A stretch of DNA of 64,000 bases from an uncultured bacterium. GTDB lineage: Bacteria > Acidobacteriota > Thermoanaerobaculia > Thermoanaerobaculales > Thermoanaerobaculaceae. The translations under genes and the position numbers were made by a program. Below, one piece after another: positions 8,875 through 17,598 of this stretch. The DNA is taken from positions 1 to 64,000 of the forward strand of contig CALEVZ010000054.1 in NCBI GenBank assembly GCA_937924755.1. Direction: 5' to 3'. Every line of letters begins with the position of its first letter. Within the stretch, counting starts at the first letter, position 1. The notes under the pieces are model-generated. The model was given only the letters and a program-made list of their open reading frames with translations, was not told the origin of the DNA and ran no database searches.

Positions 8875-10956
8875 TCAGAAACTCCGGGAGTACCCTCCCG
8901 CCACGGCGTGGTAGCGGCCGTCCTTGGAAGCGTCAACCGAATCCTCGAAGCGATGGTAGCCGTACTGCAGGAAGGCGCGGCTGCGTCGGTCGATGCGGTA
9001 CTCGCCCAGCACCGCCGCCTGCCAGTACTGATTGTCGTGGGCCGAGAACTCCCGCACCGGCACCTTGGCCGAGACGATCCCCGCCTCCGCCTGAGTTAGG
9101 GCCAGGGAGGGGATCACCGTCACCCGACCGTTGATGGTGATGGTGGAGCCGACGGTGAGGTAGGTCGCCTCGCTCTCGTACCCGAAGGCCGGGTCGAACA
9201 CCTCGCCCGCCCAGCTCTCGCGCCAGCGGCGCACGTTGGCTAGCACCAGGTGGGAGTCCTGATCGCGACGGGTGTGCTGGAGGCCGCCGAAGAGCTGCCA
9301 GGTGGGCGCCAGGCCGTGCCAGCCGAACAGGGAGGCGGTGAGAGACTGGCTGTCCCACCGCTGGGCGGCATTCGAGGTGCGCCCGGAGAAGACGAACTGG
9401 CGGTTTTCCGAGTCCTCCCAGAGGACCGCCAGGGACAGGCCGGAGATCCCGTCCTTGCTGGTCACCCCGGCGGAGGCCCGCAGCCGCTGCAGGCGGGCAG
9501 GGTCGGCGGGGGACCAAGTGTGGTCGTTGGCCCGGTGCTCCCAGCGGGCGTTCCAGCGCACCTGGGAGGCGCCGCGCGAAGCTGCCGAAACCCACACGGT
9601 GCGCGGATCGGAGCGCTCCCCCCATCCCAACAGACCCACCGGGATGGCGTTGCTGCCGCGGCCGTAGATGAACTCCCGCTCGCTGTCCTCCCAGCGGGCG
9701 CCGCCCCGCAGCACGGCGTAGCGAGACAGGTAGCGGGCCGAGCCGCCGAACACCTGCGTTTCGGTCCTCTTCAAGAACGGGAACGAGAGGTTGCGATCGG
9801 CCAGCAGGAAGTGCCGGGGAGTGACGGCGGCGGAGGCCACCGGAGTGTCGTTGCGGCGGGTGCCCCAGCGGGAGAAGACCTCCACCGATACCGTGTCCTT
9901 GGCCTCCAGGTAAAGTGCCGCCCCGAGGGTGGAGAAGCGCAGCTTCCCCTCGTACACCTCGGCGGCCTGGAAGGGGGTGAGAGAGCGCTGCTCCAGCTGT
10001 GAGACGCCGCCGTCCAGCACCAGCGCCAGCCGCTCGTGCAGGCGCTGCTCCAGCACCGCCTCCAGGCCCTTGCCCTGGGAGTCGGCGATGAAGTTGATGG
10101 TGTTAGGGGAGGTATTGACGGAGGGTTCGAGACGGGCCACATCGGCGTTGGTGAACAGCGGCGCGCGGTTGTCGAAGCGGTCGCTCCACAGCCGCACCCA
10201 GGTGGTGTTGGGCTCCCCCAGAGAGAGCGTCGCCGCCGCCGAGAGGCGATCCACCCGCTGGTCGATCTCCTCGGCGCGCCCCCGCCAACGGGCCGGGTTG
10301 TTGCCGGCGGGTACCACCAAGTCTTCTACCACCCCGAAAATCCACATGAACTGCCGCTGCCCCGAGCGCCGGTGCAGGCCGGTTTCCACCTCCAGGGAGC
10401 GCAACCCCTCCCAGTGGGCAGAGACGGCGGCGGGCATGACCTTGAAGCCGACGGAAAGGTCTCGGCGACGGCGCCGGAGGTCGTCGCCGGGGAGGAAGTC
10501 GTCGTTGTAGCGCTGGGCGTAACTGATGGTGCCGGGTGCGGCCGCGGGCACGTACTTTTCGAAGGGCCGCTGGTAGTCACGCCAGCCAAAGTCAACACGC
10601 ACCCCGGCGCTGGGGCTCCAGCGCCCCTGCCAACGGTCGTTCAGGAGGAACTGGTTGTCGTGGTACAGCTCCAGGACGGGTGCCCCAGGTTGGCGGGCGT
10701 GAATGGCCAGGCCAAACTGGTCGAAGATTTCCAGGGCCCGGTCAAGGGCGCCCTCGTTGGCGGGGTCGAGGGAGCGGTAGCGCTCAACATACCCCTGATC
10801 GCCGCTGAAGGAGTACCCCTTGGGAGCCACCTGGAGGTAGCCTTCCACCTCGCCGGCGGCGGGAGCCGGATCGCTTTCCTCGGCGTACCCCCAGCCCACC
10901 GCCAGCGTCAGGGCGCAGGCAAGGACGCAAAGTCGGGTTCTCGTAATCGTGGTCAT
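8875..10956 (-). CDS. MtrB/PioB-like outer-membrane beta-barrel (porin of a porin-cytochrome conduit)
   Basis: This 693-residue protein has a Sec signal peptide (residues 1-25, ending GWGYAEE). A long run of alternating amphipathic strands follows, with charged turns and aromatic girdles (for example VRVDFGWRDYQRP and ARWEDSEREF). The last residues, GGYSRSF, end in Phe, the usual barrel-insertion signal. Size and neighbour fit MtrB/PioB, which sheaths a decahaem cytochrome across the outer membrane. The Shewanella N-terminal CxxC is not present. The gene starts 18 bases after the decahaem gene, with GGAGGGAG as SD. It is the last gene of the operon and is followed by a strong terminator. The family call rests on context plus barrel character, not on a diagnostic motif. 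Confidence 0.72.
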   Translation of the reverse strand: MTTITRTRLCVLACALTLAVGWGYAEESDPAPAAGEVEGYLQVAPKGYSFSGDQGYVERYRSLDPANEGALDRALEIFDQFGLAIHARQPGAPVLELYHDNQFLLNDRWQGRWSPSAGVRVDFGWRDYQRPFEKYVPAAAPGTISYAQRYNDDFLPGDDLRRRRRDLSVGFKVMPAAVSAHWEGLRSLEVETGLHRRSGQRQFMWIFGVVEDLVVPAGNNPARWRGRAEEIDQRVDRLSAAATLSLGEPNTTWVRLWSDRFDNRAPLFTNADVARLEPSVNTSPNTINFIADSQGKGLEAVLEQRLHERLALVLDGGVSQLEQRSLTPFQAAEVYEGKLRFSTLGAALYLEAKDTVSVEVFSRWGTRRNDTPVASAAVTPRHFLLADRNLSFPFLKRTETQVFGGSARYLSRYAVLRGGARWEDSEREFIYGRGSNAIPVGLLGWGERSDPRTVWVSAASRGASQVRWNARWEHRANDHTWSPADPARLQRLRASAGVTSKDGISGLSLAVLWEDSENRQFVFSGRTSNAAQRWDSQSLTASLFGWHGLAPTWQLFGGLQHTRRDQDSHLVLANVRRWRESWAGEVFDPAFGYESEATYLTVGSTITINGRVTVIPSLALTQAEAGIVSAKVPVREFSAHDNQYWQAAVLGEYRIDRRSRAFLQYGYHRFEDSVDASKDGRYHAVAGGYSRSF

Positions 10957-10974
10957 GGCCGCTTCTCCCTCCCC

Positions 10975-11895
10975 TCACTTCTTCAGGTGGCGATCGCCGT
11001 GGGAGCCGTGCACGGCGCCGTGACAGGTGGTGCAACGCTGGTAGATGGCGCGGGAAAAGCGCGTGCCGCCAATCTCCTGGCCGTGCCGGTCATCGGGCAG
11101 GACGTGGCAGGACAGGCACAAGAACGGCTCGGCGGTGCGCAGCAGGGAAGGCGCCACGGAGCCGTGGGGCTCGTGGCAGGAAGTGCAGTCCTCCGCCACC
11201 GGGGCGTGCTCGAAGGCCCAGGGACCACGCTTGTCCTCGTGGCAGGAGAGGCACTGATTCCTGGTGGACGCGTACGTGGCCCCGTTGAGGTGGGGGTTGT
11301 GGCAGGAGGAACAGGAGATGGCACCTTCGGCAACCGGGTGGCGGAACGGCATGGCCAGGCTGCCGCGCAGCTGGGGGTGGCAGGATAGGCACAGCTCGTC
11401 CCGGTCCCCCTTGAGGTGCCGCCCTACCACCGGCGCCCCCTCGCGCTGGGAGTTCACGCGAGCGCGCACCAGCTGCACCGGCGCGGGGGCGTGGGGACTT
11501 GCGTGACAGGCGGTGCAGGCCAGCCCCGAGCGACCGTGGGTGGCGCGCAGGAACGGCGAAACCGTTTGATTGTCGCGGTGGCACGTGAGGCAGGCGCGCG
11601 CGCCTTCGCCCTCCTTCCCCGCGGCAAAAGTGATGAGCCCGCCCAGCTGCGAGGGATCCTCGGCATGAGCGGCGGCGGGGCCGTGGCACGACTCGCAGCC
11701 AGCCACCCCGGCGCGGGTGCGCACCAGCGACCCGGCGTGGACGTTGCGTTCGAAGTGCGGGAAAAGGTCGGCGTGACAGTCACGGCACGCCTCACTGCCG
11801 GCGTACCCCGCGGCACGATCAGCGCCGTCCCCGGCGGCGGCCGTCCCGGCCACCACCAGGGCTGTGGTCATGAGGGGAATTATCAAGGTTCGCAT
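10975..11895 (-). CDS. DmsE/MtrA-type decahaem c cytochrome
   Basis: This 306-residue periplasmic cytochrome has a signal peptide (MRTLIIPLMTTALVV, then AGTAAAG) and exactly ten CxxCH motifs: CRDCH, CESCH, CLTCH, CTACH, CLSCH, CSSCH, CLSCH, CTSCH, CLSCH and CTTCH. Length, haem number and the tail segment CTSCHEPHGSVAPSLL match the DmsE/MtrA family, which sits inside an MtrB-type barrel and moves electrons across the outer membrane. SD GAGGAGGG precedes the ATG at 11895. It lies 38 bases after the molybdoenzyme gene and 18 before the porin gene, so one transcript is likely. Haem attachment needs a Ccm system, which is not in this window. Confidence 0.93.
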   Translation of the reverse strand: MRTLIIPLMTTALVVAGTAAAGDGADRAAGYAGSEACRDCHADLFPHFERNVHAGSLVRTRAGVAGCESCHGPAAAHAEDPSQLGGLITFAAGKEGEGARACLTCHRDNQTVSPFLRATHGRSGLACTACHASPHAPAPVQLVRARVNSQREGAPVVGRHLKGDRDELCLSCHPQLRGSLAMPFRHPVAEGAISCSSCHNPHLNGATYASTRNQCLSCHEDKRGPWAFEHAPVAEDCTSCHEPHGSVAPSLLRTAEPFLCLSCHVLPDDRHGQEIGGTRFSRAIYQRCTTCHGAVHGSHGDRHLKK

Positions 11896-11933
11896 GGCCT
11901 TCAGCCCTCCTCGCGTGTTGCCTCGCCGCCCCC

Positions 11934-14900
11934 TCATACCGGGACGAGCCTCACCTTGGTGTCGTAAAAGACGGCACTGCCACCGATGACATCCGACAGG
12001 GTGGTGTTGCCCAGGTGGTCGTCGAGGCGCATGGCGGCGTTGGCATGGACACCGGCTGAGCGGCGCCGGTCGCCCTTGACCACCACACCGTCGACGATCT
12101 GGTCGTTGGCACCGTACGCCCAATGGCCGTACCCCAGCACGAAGTTGACCACCCCGGGGCGGATCTTCTCGGTCACCTTGAGAGCCCCGACGATGGGGAT
12201 CTTGGTGCCGTTGGCGAGATCCCATTCGCCGGCCGGGTTGGTCGCGCAGGTGATCTTGACCTTCTGGCCGTTGCGTAACCCCAGGCGCGTCGCGTCCTGC
12301 GGGTGAATCTCGATCTCGTTGAACGGTTTGCGGTCCAAGAGCCAATAGTTGGAAACCGTGCGGCTTTTGGTCATCAGCATGGTGCGGGAGGTGATGAGGT
12401 ACAGGTCGAACCCGGTGTCGGCGATCGGGCGCCCCAACGCGTCGGCGATCGGCACATATCCGGGCAATGGGCGCATTCCCTTGCCGGTCATTGAGTTCTT
12501 GAGGGTCGCCGGCTTTTCCTGGTAGAGGTTGACGAGCTTGCCGTACTTGGCCTTGGTCTGGCCCGTCGAGGTCCAGGCCTCGTCGTAGCTCCACCAGCGG
12601 CCGCCGCGGTTGAGGACGTAGACGACCTTGCGCCACCAGGCGTCCCCCACCGCCGCCCGCCACTTGTCGGCGTCGAACACCGAGGGCGGCAAGTGCCGCC
12701 GCGCCGCCAGGAAGATCCGCAACTCCTCGTCGTCGGCGTCGGGGCACACGTCGGTCCCCGCCGAAGAATCCCCGAAGGCCACGTTGGCCACCATCTTGAG
12801 GTAGAAATCCTCGGGGCGCTTGAGCTGCCGGCCGGGGCCGAAGCCATCGCTGCCCCACCCCGGCATGCCCATGTATTCCGCCAGGGCCATGAACACCGAC
12901 TCCATGGAGATGGGCATGGGCTCGCCGAAAACCTCGACGGTCTCGGGGATGGGCGGGATGGCCGGCTGCCGCACCGGCGAGACGCGGTGCACGATGGAGG
13001 GGTGGGTGCGGTGGAACTCCCAGCGCTCGAGATACGTCAGGTCTGGGAAGATGTAGTCGGCGTACAGGGAGTGCTCGGAAATGACGATGTCCGAGCTGAT
13101 GAACAGGGGAATTTTGGCGGGATTCGCGAGGATGGGGATGAGGGCATGGCCGGCCGGCAAGGCGTACACCGGCGCTCCCATGTACAAAATCAGCGCCTTG
13201 ATCGGGTAGGGGTAGGCGTCGCCGCAGGAGGGGATGACCTCCTGGTACACGTCGCTGGCCAGGGGGTACCAGGGGCGCTTGGCGGGATAGCCGGAGAAAA
13301 TAGTGCTCTCCTCGTACACCGCGCCGCCGCGGATGATGTCAAGACCGAACCCGGTGAGCTTCTTGGGGTGGGCGCTGAGAGAAAACGGCCGACCAGTGCC
13401 GCCGGTCTCGCCGTACGAGCCCGCCCCGTAGACCAGGCCCCCTTTCCAGTCCAGGTTGCCGATCAGCAGGTTCAGCGTGTACACCGCCAGGACGCTGTAG
13501 AAGCCGTTGGTGTGCTGGGACACGCCGCGGTGTAGCTCGGCCACCGCCCTCTTGCCGTGGGAGGTGAACTCCCGTGCGAGTTCCACGACGTCCGTGGTCA
13601 TCACCTCGGCCAGTGCCGCCCACTGGTCCAGGCTGCGCGCCATCGCCTCCTCGCGCACCAGTTGCATGGCCGACTTGACGCGCACGCCGCCCACCGTGGT
13701 GTCCACGAACAGGTCCCCCTCGGCGGGGTTGGCCGCGTCGTCGGACTTAAACGCCACCGGCTCGCCGTTTCGCAAGCAGACAAAGGTATCGGCGTCACCC
13801 CCTAAGCCAATCTCCGAAGCCCGCAGAAACTTGCCCGGGGTGCCGTCGGAGGAGATCTTCACGAGCCACGCTCCATTCGACCAGGTGGGCTCGTTGTCGG
13901 CGGCGGCCGCGGCTTTGTTGGCGTTTTCCAGGTAGCGGCGGTCGAAACGGTTGTTCTCGAGGATCCAGCGGATCATCCCCATGGCCAGAGCGGCGTCGGT
14001 CCCCGGCTTGATGGGGATCCACTTCCACGCCTTGGCGGCGGCGGGGTTGAAGCGCGGGTCCACGACGGCGATCTTCAGTCGGCCGGAGGTGAGCCCGCGG
14101 GTGATCTTGGGCACCTTCAACGGCGGCCCGTAGTTCCCCTCCAAGACGTTGGCTCCCCAGAAGATGACGAACTCGGCGTGCGACAGGTCACCCATCCAGT
14201 AGGCCTTGGCGCCGCCGCTCCACTTGCCCCCCGACGGCTGGTCCGACATCGACTTGCCGGCGAAGTAGATCGAACCCTGACAGACGGTAGTGTGACCGTG
14301 GCCGTTGACCGAGCCGAAGGTGTCCCGCCAGAAACGGGCGAAAAAGTCGCTGCGCCCGGCCTTGAGGCGGCCCCAGTTGAACACCAGCTGGTTGTTCTTG
14401 GGGCCGAAGTCGGGGTGATCGGGGTCGATGAGAACGTCGAGATGATCCGCCCACTTGGTCTTGAACTCGTCCACCGTCATGGTCTTCTTGCGGATCAAGG
14501 CGACGTCGGCGGCCATCGCCGTGGCGAGGGCAGGGTCACGAAGGGCCCAGATGTCCTTCAAGCCCTCCACCCAACGGTTCTCCTCGCCCGGGACGTGGGA
14601 GAAGAGGTAACCGCCGTCGGCGATCTCCTTGATGGCCTGATGGAAGGGAATGGTCGTCCACTTCCCCTCGCCGCGCTTTCCCGCCCGCTTCAACACCTTG
14701 GCGAGGCGGTAGGGGTCGTACGCGCTTTGCAGCCCCGACTGACCTTTCGGGCAGGTGTAGCCCTGCACGGGCGCCGCAGCCGCCGCCGGGGTAGTCCACG
14801 GGATGTGGGGATCCATCGTGCGGGGGGCGTAGGGGTTGCCCTCGATCTTCACCACCACCCCCTCCTGGACGCGGACCTTGATTTCGCAGCCGGTGTTGCA

Positions 14901-15092
14901 CTGCAGGCAGGTGGTGTAGATGTAGTTCTCCGGCCGCGCGGTATCCGACTCCCGCAAGGTCGCCGCGGCCTCGAGATCTCCTCCGCCGCCGAGCATTCCC
15001 GCCGCCGCGCCGCCCAGAAAGGCGCCGCTTGCCAGCAGCTCCCGTCGGCTCAAGCCTTCATGCTCTCGCCTCGTGCTCTCACATTCGCTCAT
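11934..15092 (-). CDS. molybdopterin oxidoreductase catalytic subunit (TtrA/ArrA/SrdA-like clade), substrate unknown
   Basis: This 1052-residue protein belongs to the DMSO-reductase superfamily. It has a Tat signal (SRRELLASGAFLGG, residues 15-28) and an N-terminal [4Fe-4S] site at Cys62, Cys65, Cys69 and Cys114 (CLQCNTGC, then CPKG). Cys271 in HTTVCQGS is the likely Mo ligand. The C-terminal dinucleotide-binding part has FNEIEIHPQDATRLGLRNG and VLGYGHWAYGANDQ. The length is near tetrathionate reductase TtrA and longer than most arsenate reductases (~850). I favour a TtrA/ArrA/SrdA-like reductase for an oxyanion or sulfur compound, without choosing a substrate. ATG 15092 is preferred over GTG 15098 because GGAGGGAG is then correctly spaced. 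It follows the Fe-S subunit by 18 bases and precedes the decahaem gene, unlike classical operons with a NrfD-type anchor. Confidence 0.88.
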   Translation of the reverse strand: MSECESTRREHEGLSRRELLASGAFLGGAAAGMLGGGGDLEAAATLRESDTARPENYIYTTCLQCNTGCEIKVRVQEGVVVKIEGNPYAPRTMDPHIPWTTPAAAAAPVQGYTCPKGQSGLQSAYDPYRLAKVLKRAGKRGEGKWTTIPFHQAIKEIADGGYLFSHVPGEENRWVEGLKDIWALRDPALATAMAADVALIRKKTMTVDEFKTKWADHLDVLIDPDHPDFGPKNNQLVFNWGRLKAGRSDFFARFWRDTFGSVNGHGHTTVCQGSIYFAGKSMSDQPSGGKWSGGAKAYWMGDLSHAEFVIFWGANVLEGNYGPPLKVPKITRGLTSGRLKIAVVDPRFNPAAAKAWKWIPIKPGTDAALAMGMIRWILENNRFDRRYLENANKAAAAADNEPTWSNGAWLVKISSDGTPGKFLRASEIGLGGDADTFVCLRNGEPVAFKSDDAANPAEGDLFVDTTVGGVRVKSAMQLVREEAMARSLDQWAALAEVMTTDVVELAREFTSHGKRAVAELHRGVSQHTNGFYSVLAVYTLNLLIGNLDWKGGLVYGAGSYGETGGTGRPFSLSAHPKKLTGFGLDIIRGGAVYEESTIFSGYPAKRPWYPLASDVYQEVIPSCGDAYPYPIKALILYMGAPVYALPAGHALIPILANPAKIPLFISSDIVISEHSLYADYIFPDLTYLERWEFHRTHPSIVHRVSPVRQPAIPPIPETVEVFGEPMPISMESVFMALAEYMGMPGWGSDGFGPGRQLKRPEDFYLKMVANVAFGDSSAGTDVCPDADDEELRIFLAARRHLPPSVFDADKWRAAVGDAWWRKVVYVLNRGGRWWSYDEAWTSTGQTKAKYGKLVNLYQEKPATLKNSMTGKGMRPLPGYVPIADALGRPIADTGFDLYLITSRTMLMTKSRTVSNYWLLDRKPFNEIEIHPQDATRLGLRNGQKVKITCATNPAGEWDLANGTKIPIVGALKVTEKIRPGVVNFVLGYGHWAYGANDQIVDGVVVKGDRRRSAGVHANAAMRLDDHLGNTTLSDVIGGSAVFYDTKVRLVPV

Positions 15093-15110
15093 GGCCACTC
15101 CCTCCTCAGC

Positions 15111-16037
15111 TCAGTGGCACGTGGCGCAGGCGTACCCTGGCACGCCCTGCAACCCGTCTTCGACGTAGTACACCCGTGGTTCGATGCCCGCCTCCTCGTG
15201 GATGCGGATGCTGCGCTGGGTGCGCAGCAGCTCGCTCACCGTGCTCGCCGGGTCGGCCAAATCGCCGAAGTACATGGCGTTGCTGATGCAGGAGGTGACG
15301 CAGGCGGGCAGCACTCCACCCTCCACGCGGTGCAGGCAGAAGTGGCACTTGCGCGCCGCTCCCACCGGCGTGCCGCCGGCGTTGCGATTCATGACATTTT
15401 GATACTCGACGAAGGAGCGCCGCTCGTAGGCCTGCACGGCGGGCGTTCCATCGGTGAAGAACTTGCCGTCGTCGATGTGCACCGCCCGGTACGGGCAGGC
15501 CTTGGCCGCCGCCTCGGCGTACCGTCCCTTGAGCTGGGTGTAGTCGAACTCCACGATGCCGTCCGGGCGCTTGGTGATCATGCCCGCCGGCACCGCCCGC
15601 TGGCAGGGCGGATCGTCGCACTGGACGCAGTTGGTGGGCATGAAGACGTTGGTGAGATTGGGAAAACGTCCCGCCGGCGCCTCCGGCACCCGCCGGTACG
15701 AGCCGGCCGGCCCGGTGACGTTCTCGGCCCGGCAGGCGATTACGCACGCCTGGCAGCCGATGCACGCGCGGGTGTCGACCACCATCACCCATCTTCGTTT
15801 CGACAGCGGCTTGGCGAGCGCCTGATGCAGCTCCTGCTGCATCGCCACCAGCCGGTTGCCGGGCACCACCGGCAGGGCCGTTCCCGCGGCGCCGCCGCGG
15901 GAGGTGGGAACGCGGCGGGCCACCGTACCGCCAAACACCCACCCCGCCACCGAGGCCGCCCCGGCCGCCAGCAGGCCCACCACCCCGCGCCGCGACGGTT
16001 TGTCCTGGACGGACTGCATCACCTCTTCGTCGTGCAT
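15111..16037 (-). CDS. Fe-S electron-transfer subunit with a C-terminal CxxCH haem motif
   Basis: This 308-residue DmsB/TtrB/NrfC-like partner of the molybdoenzyme has a Tat-like leader (SRRGVVGLLAAG, residues 15-26) and then ferredoxin repeats. Repeat I is CIGCQACVIAC (92, 95, 98, 102). Repeat II is Cys137, 140 and 145, with Val149 at the fourth position. Repeat III keeps only Cys181 (CPYRA). Repeat IV is Cys231, 234, 246 and 250. By the family pairing rule this leaves three complete [4Fe-4S] sites and removes the fourth as a unit. The last five residues are CATCH, a haem c motif at the very C-terminus. ATG 16037 is chosen because a strong promoter lies upstream and the leader then starts correctly. 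It is the first gene of the operon. Confidence 0.88.
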   Translation of the reverse strand: MHDEEVMQSVQDKPSRRGVVGLLAAGAASVAGWVFGGTVARRVPTSRGGAAGTALPVVPGNRLVAMQQELHQALAKPLSKRRWVMVVDTRACIGCQACVIACRAENVTGPAGSYRRVPEAPAGRFPNLTNVFMPTNCVQCDDPPCQRAVPAGMITKRPDGIVEFDYTQLKGRYAEAAAKACPYRAVHIDDGKFFTDGTPAVQAYERRSFVEYQNVMNRNAGGTPVGAARKCHFCLHRVEGGVLPACVTSCISNAMYFGDLADPASTVSELLRTQRSIRIHEEAGIEPRVYYVEDGLQGVPGYACATCH

Positions 16038-16121
16038 CTCTGTGCCCCCCTTCGTGATCCCTTCTGCGGTGGCCGCCGGCCCAACCACTGTCGGTGACCT
16101 ATGCTCCCCAACACTCCGCAC

Positions 16122-16149
16122 ATTATAATTCACTTACCATGGATTTCAA
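16122..16149 (-). promoter_or_regulatory. sigma-70 promoter of the Fe-S/molybdoenzyme/decahaem/porin operon
   Basis: On the minus strand, -35 TTGAAA (16149-16144, five of six), 16-bp spacer and -10 TATAAT (16127-16122, six of six). The predicted start is near 16115, giving a leader of about 78 bases before the ATG at 16037. It is the most AT-rich spot in this part of the window. Confidence 0.72.
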
Positions 16150-16152
16150 GGG

Positions 16153-16168
16153 GTCACGTTTTCGTGAC
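16153..16168. promoter_or_regulatory. 16-bp dyad operator just upstream of the -35 box
   Basis: GTCACG-TTTT-CGTGAC is a perfect inverted repeat, with six-base arms and a four-base centre. It is centred about 45 bases before the predicted transcription start and abuts the -35 box, which is where class II activators bind. The N4 spacing and the GTGAC half-site resemble CRP/FNR-superfamily sites. The regulator itself is not in the window. Confidence 0.55.
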
Positions 16169-16378
16169 GACTTCGAGCGCGATTCCTCCGTACTCGCCGC
16201 CGAGGCCCCGGAGCCGCCGGTGGGAACGCCGAGCACCATGTGATTCCGGGGAGTGGGCGACGGCTCGGACTGGTCGGCCGGACACCCCGCCACCGTCGGC
16301 ACCGCCCCGAATCTCGGCCCGTTGAGCGGCCCCGAAGGCGACCGAGGCCATGGCCGCCTCCGCCACGGCACACGACCG

Positions 16379-17557
16379 TCAGCCGGCCAGCGCTCCGAAG
16401 GCGAGCCCGGAGACGGTCGCCATCACCACCACCAGGGCGCAGTAGGCGACGGTTTTCTTCGCTCCCAGGTAGGAGTTGATCACCAACATGTTGGGCAGCG
16501 ACAACGCCGGGCCGGCGAGCAGCAGGGCCAACGCCGGACCCTTGCCCATGCCGGCGCCGATCAGAGTCTGCAGGATCGGCACTTCGGTCAAGGTGGCGAA
16601 GTACATGAACGCCCCCACCACCGAGGCGAGCAGGTTGGCGGTAAAGGAATTGCCACCCACCACCGCCGCCACCCAACTGGCCGGGATGAGCCCGGCATCC
16701 TGCCCCGGCCGTCCCAACAGCCAGCCGGACACCAGCACGCCGGCGAACAGCAGCGGGAAGATCTGCTTGGCAAAACCCCAGCTGGACTCAACCCAGCTCC
16801 CGAGCTCCGCCTTGTCGTACCAACGCCACATCATCCCCGCCAGAGCGACGCCGAAAACCGCGACCAGCGGCCAGTGGAGGCGCCAGATCAGAGCAAACAG
16901 CCCCACCTCGCGGTTGGGCGTGCCCCAGTTGGCGAACACCAGGATGGCGATCATCGTCGCCACAAACGCCCCATCCTGCCACCCGGCGCGGCCGCCGGCG
17001 ACGGCCTGGTACGCGAAGGGGTCGGGCCCGGCGGCCTGGCGCTCCGCCTCGTCGCGACGGAAAAGCACCGCCATGGCGAGGCCGATGACCACTGCGAAGA
17101 GCACCGCCCCCACCGCCCGTGCCACCCCCAGCTCCAGCCCCAGGACCCGGGCGGTGAGGATGATGGCCAGCACGTTGATCGCCGGGCCCGAGTACAGGAA
17201 GGCCGTCGCCGGACCGAGGCCCGCTCCGCGCTTGTAAATCCCTGCAAACAAAGGCAACACGGTGCACGAACACACCGCCAGGATCGACCCCGACAGCGAG
17301 GCCACGCCGTAGGCCACGGCACGCGGTGCGCTCGCACCCAGATAACGCAGCACCGCCCCCTGGCTGACGAACACGCCGATCGCCCCGGCGATGAAAAACG
17401 CCGGCACCAGGCACAGCAGCACGTGCTGGCGGGCGTAGTCTTTGAGCAGGAACAACCCTTCCAAAAAAGCCTGCTGCACCCGCCCGTGCTCGATGGGCAG
17501 AAAATAGGCGACGGCAAAAACCCCGGCGATGAGTGCAAGCTTCGTTTTCTCGTTCAC
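16379..17557 (-). CDS. ArsP/DUF318-type permease
   Basis: This 392-residue inner-membrane protein has about ten hydrophobic segments. The signature CSCTVLPLFAGIYKRGAGLG is followed by FLYSGPAINVLAI, and it recurs in inverted form near the end as FTANLLASVVGAFMYFATLTE and LAGPALSLPNMLVI. This is the DUF318/ArsP permease family, whose characterised members export organoarsenicals and which are often paired with a small CxxC thioredoxin, as here (41 bases upstream). The GTG at 17557 has a G-rich SD. It is the last gene of the trx-ccdA-trx-permease operon. The arsenic substrate is inferred from family and from arsC nearby. Confidence 0.82.
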   Translation of the reverse strand: MNEKTKLALIAGVFAVAYFLPIEHGRVQQAFLEGLFLLKDYARQHVLLCLVPAFFIAGAIGVFVSQGAVLRYLGASAPRAVAYGVASLSGSILAVCSCTVLPLFAGIYKRGAGLGPATAFLYSGPAINVLAIILTARVLGLELGVARAVGAVLFAVVIGLAMAVLFRRDEAERQAAGPDPFAYQAVAGGRAGWQDGAFVATMIAILVFANWGTPNREVGLFALIWRLHWPLVAVFGVALAGMMWRWYDKAELGSWVESSWGFAKQIFPLLFAGVLVSGWLLGRPGQDAGLIPASWVAAVVGGNSFTANLLASVVGAFMYFATLTEVPILQTLIGAGMGKGPALALLLAGPALSLPNMLVINSYLGAKKTVAYCALVVVMATVSGLAFGALAG

Positions 17558-17598
17558 GAGTCCCCCCCGAGTCTTAGCGGCGGGAACGGCGCCCGCCG

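Larger units (their letters stand above)
16038..16378. other. 341-bp intergenic region upstream of the molybdoenzyme operon
   Basis: The part next to the operon (16038-16170) holds an about 78-base leader, a strong minus-strand promoter and a 16-bp dyad, listed separately. In the distal part (16170-16378), up to the end of the permease gene, I see only GC-rich sequence. It has no credible gene and no clear terminator for the permease operon, so some read-through from upstream is possible. Confidence 0.6.

Noticed and set aside
16124-16129. TATAAT read on the plus strand
   Set aside because: The same AT-rich patch reads as TATAAT on both strands, but a -35 at correct spacing exists only for the minus strand, and no gene follows on the plus strand.
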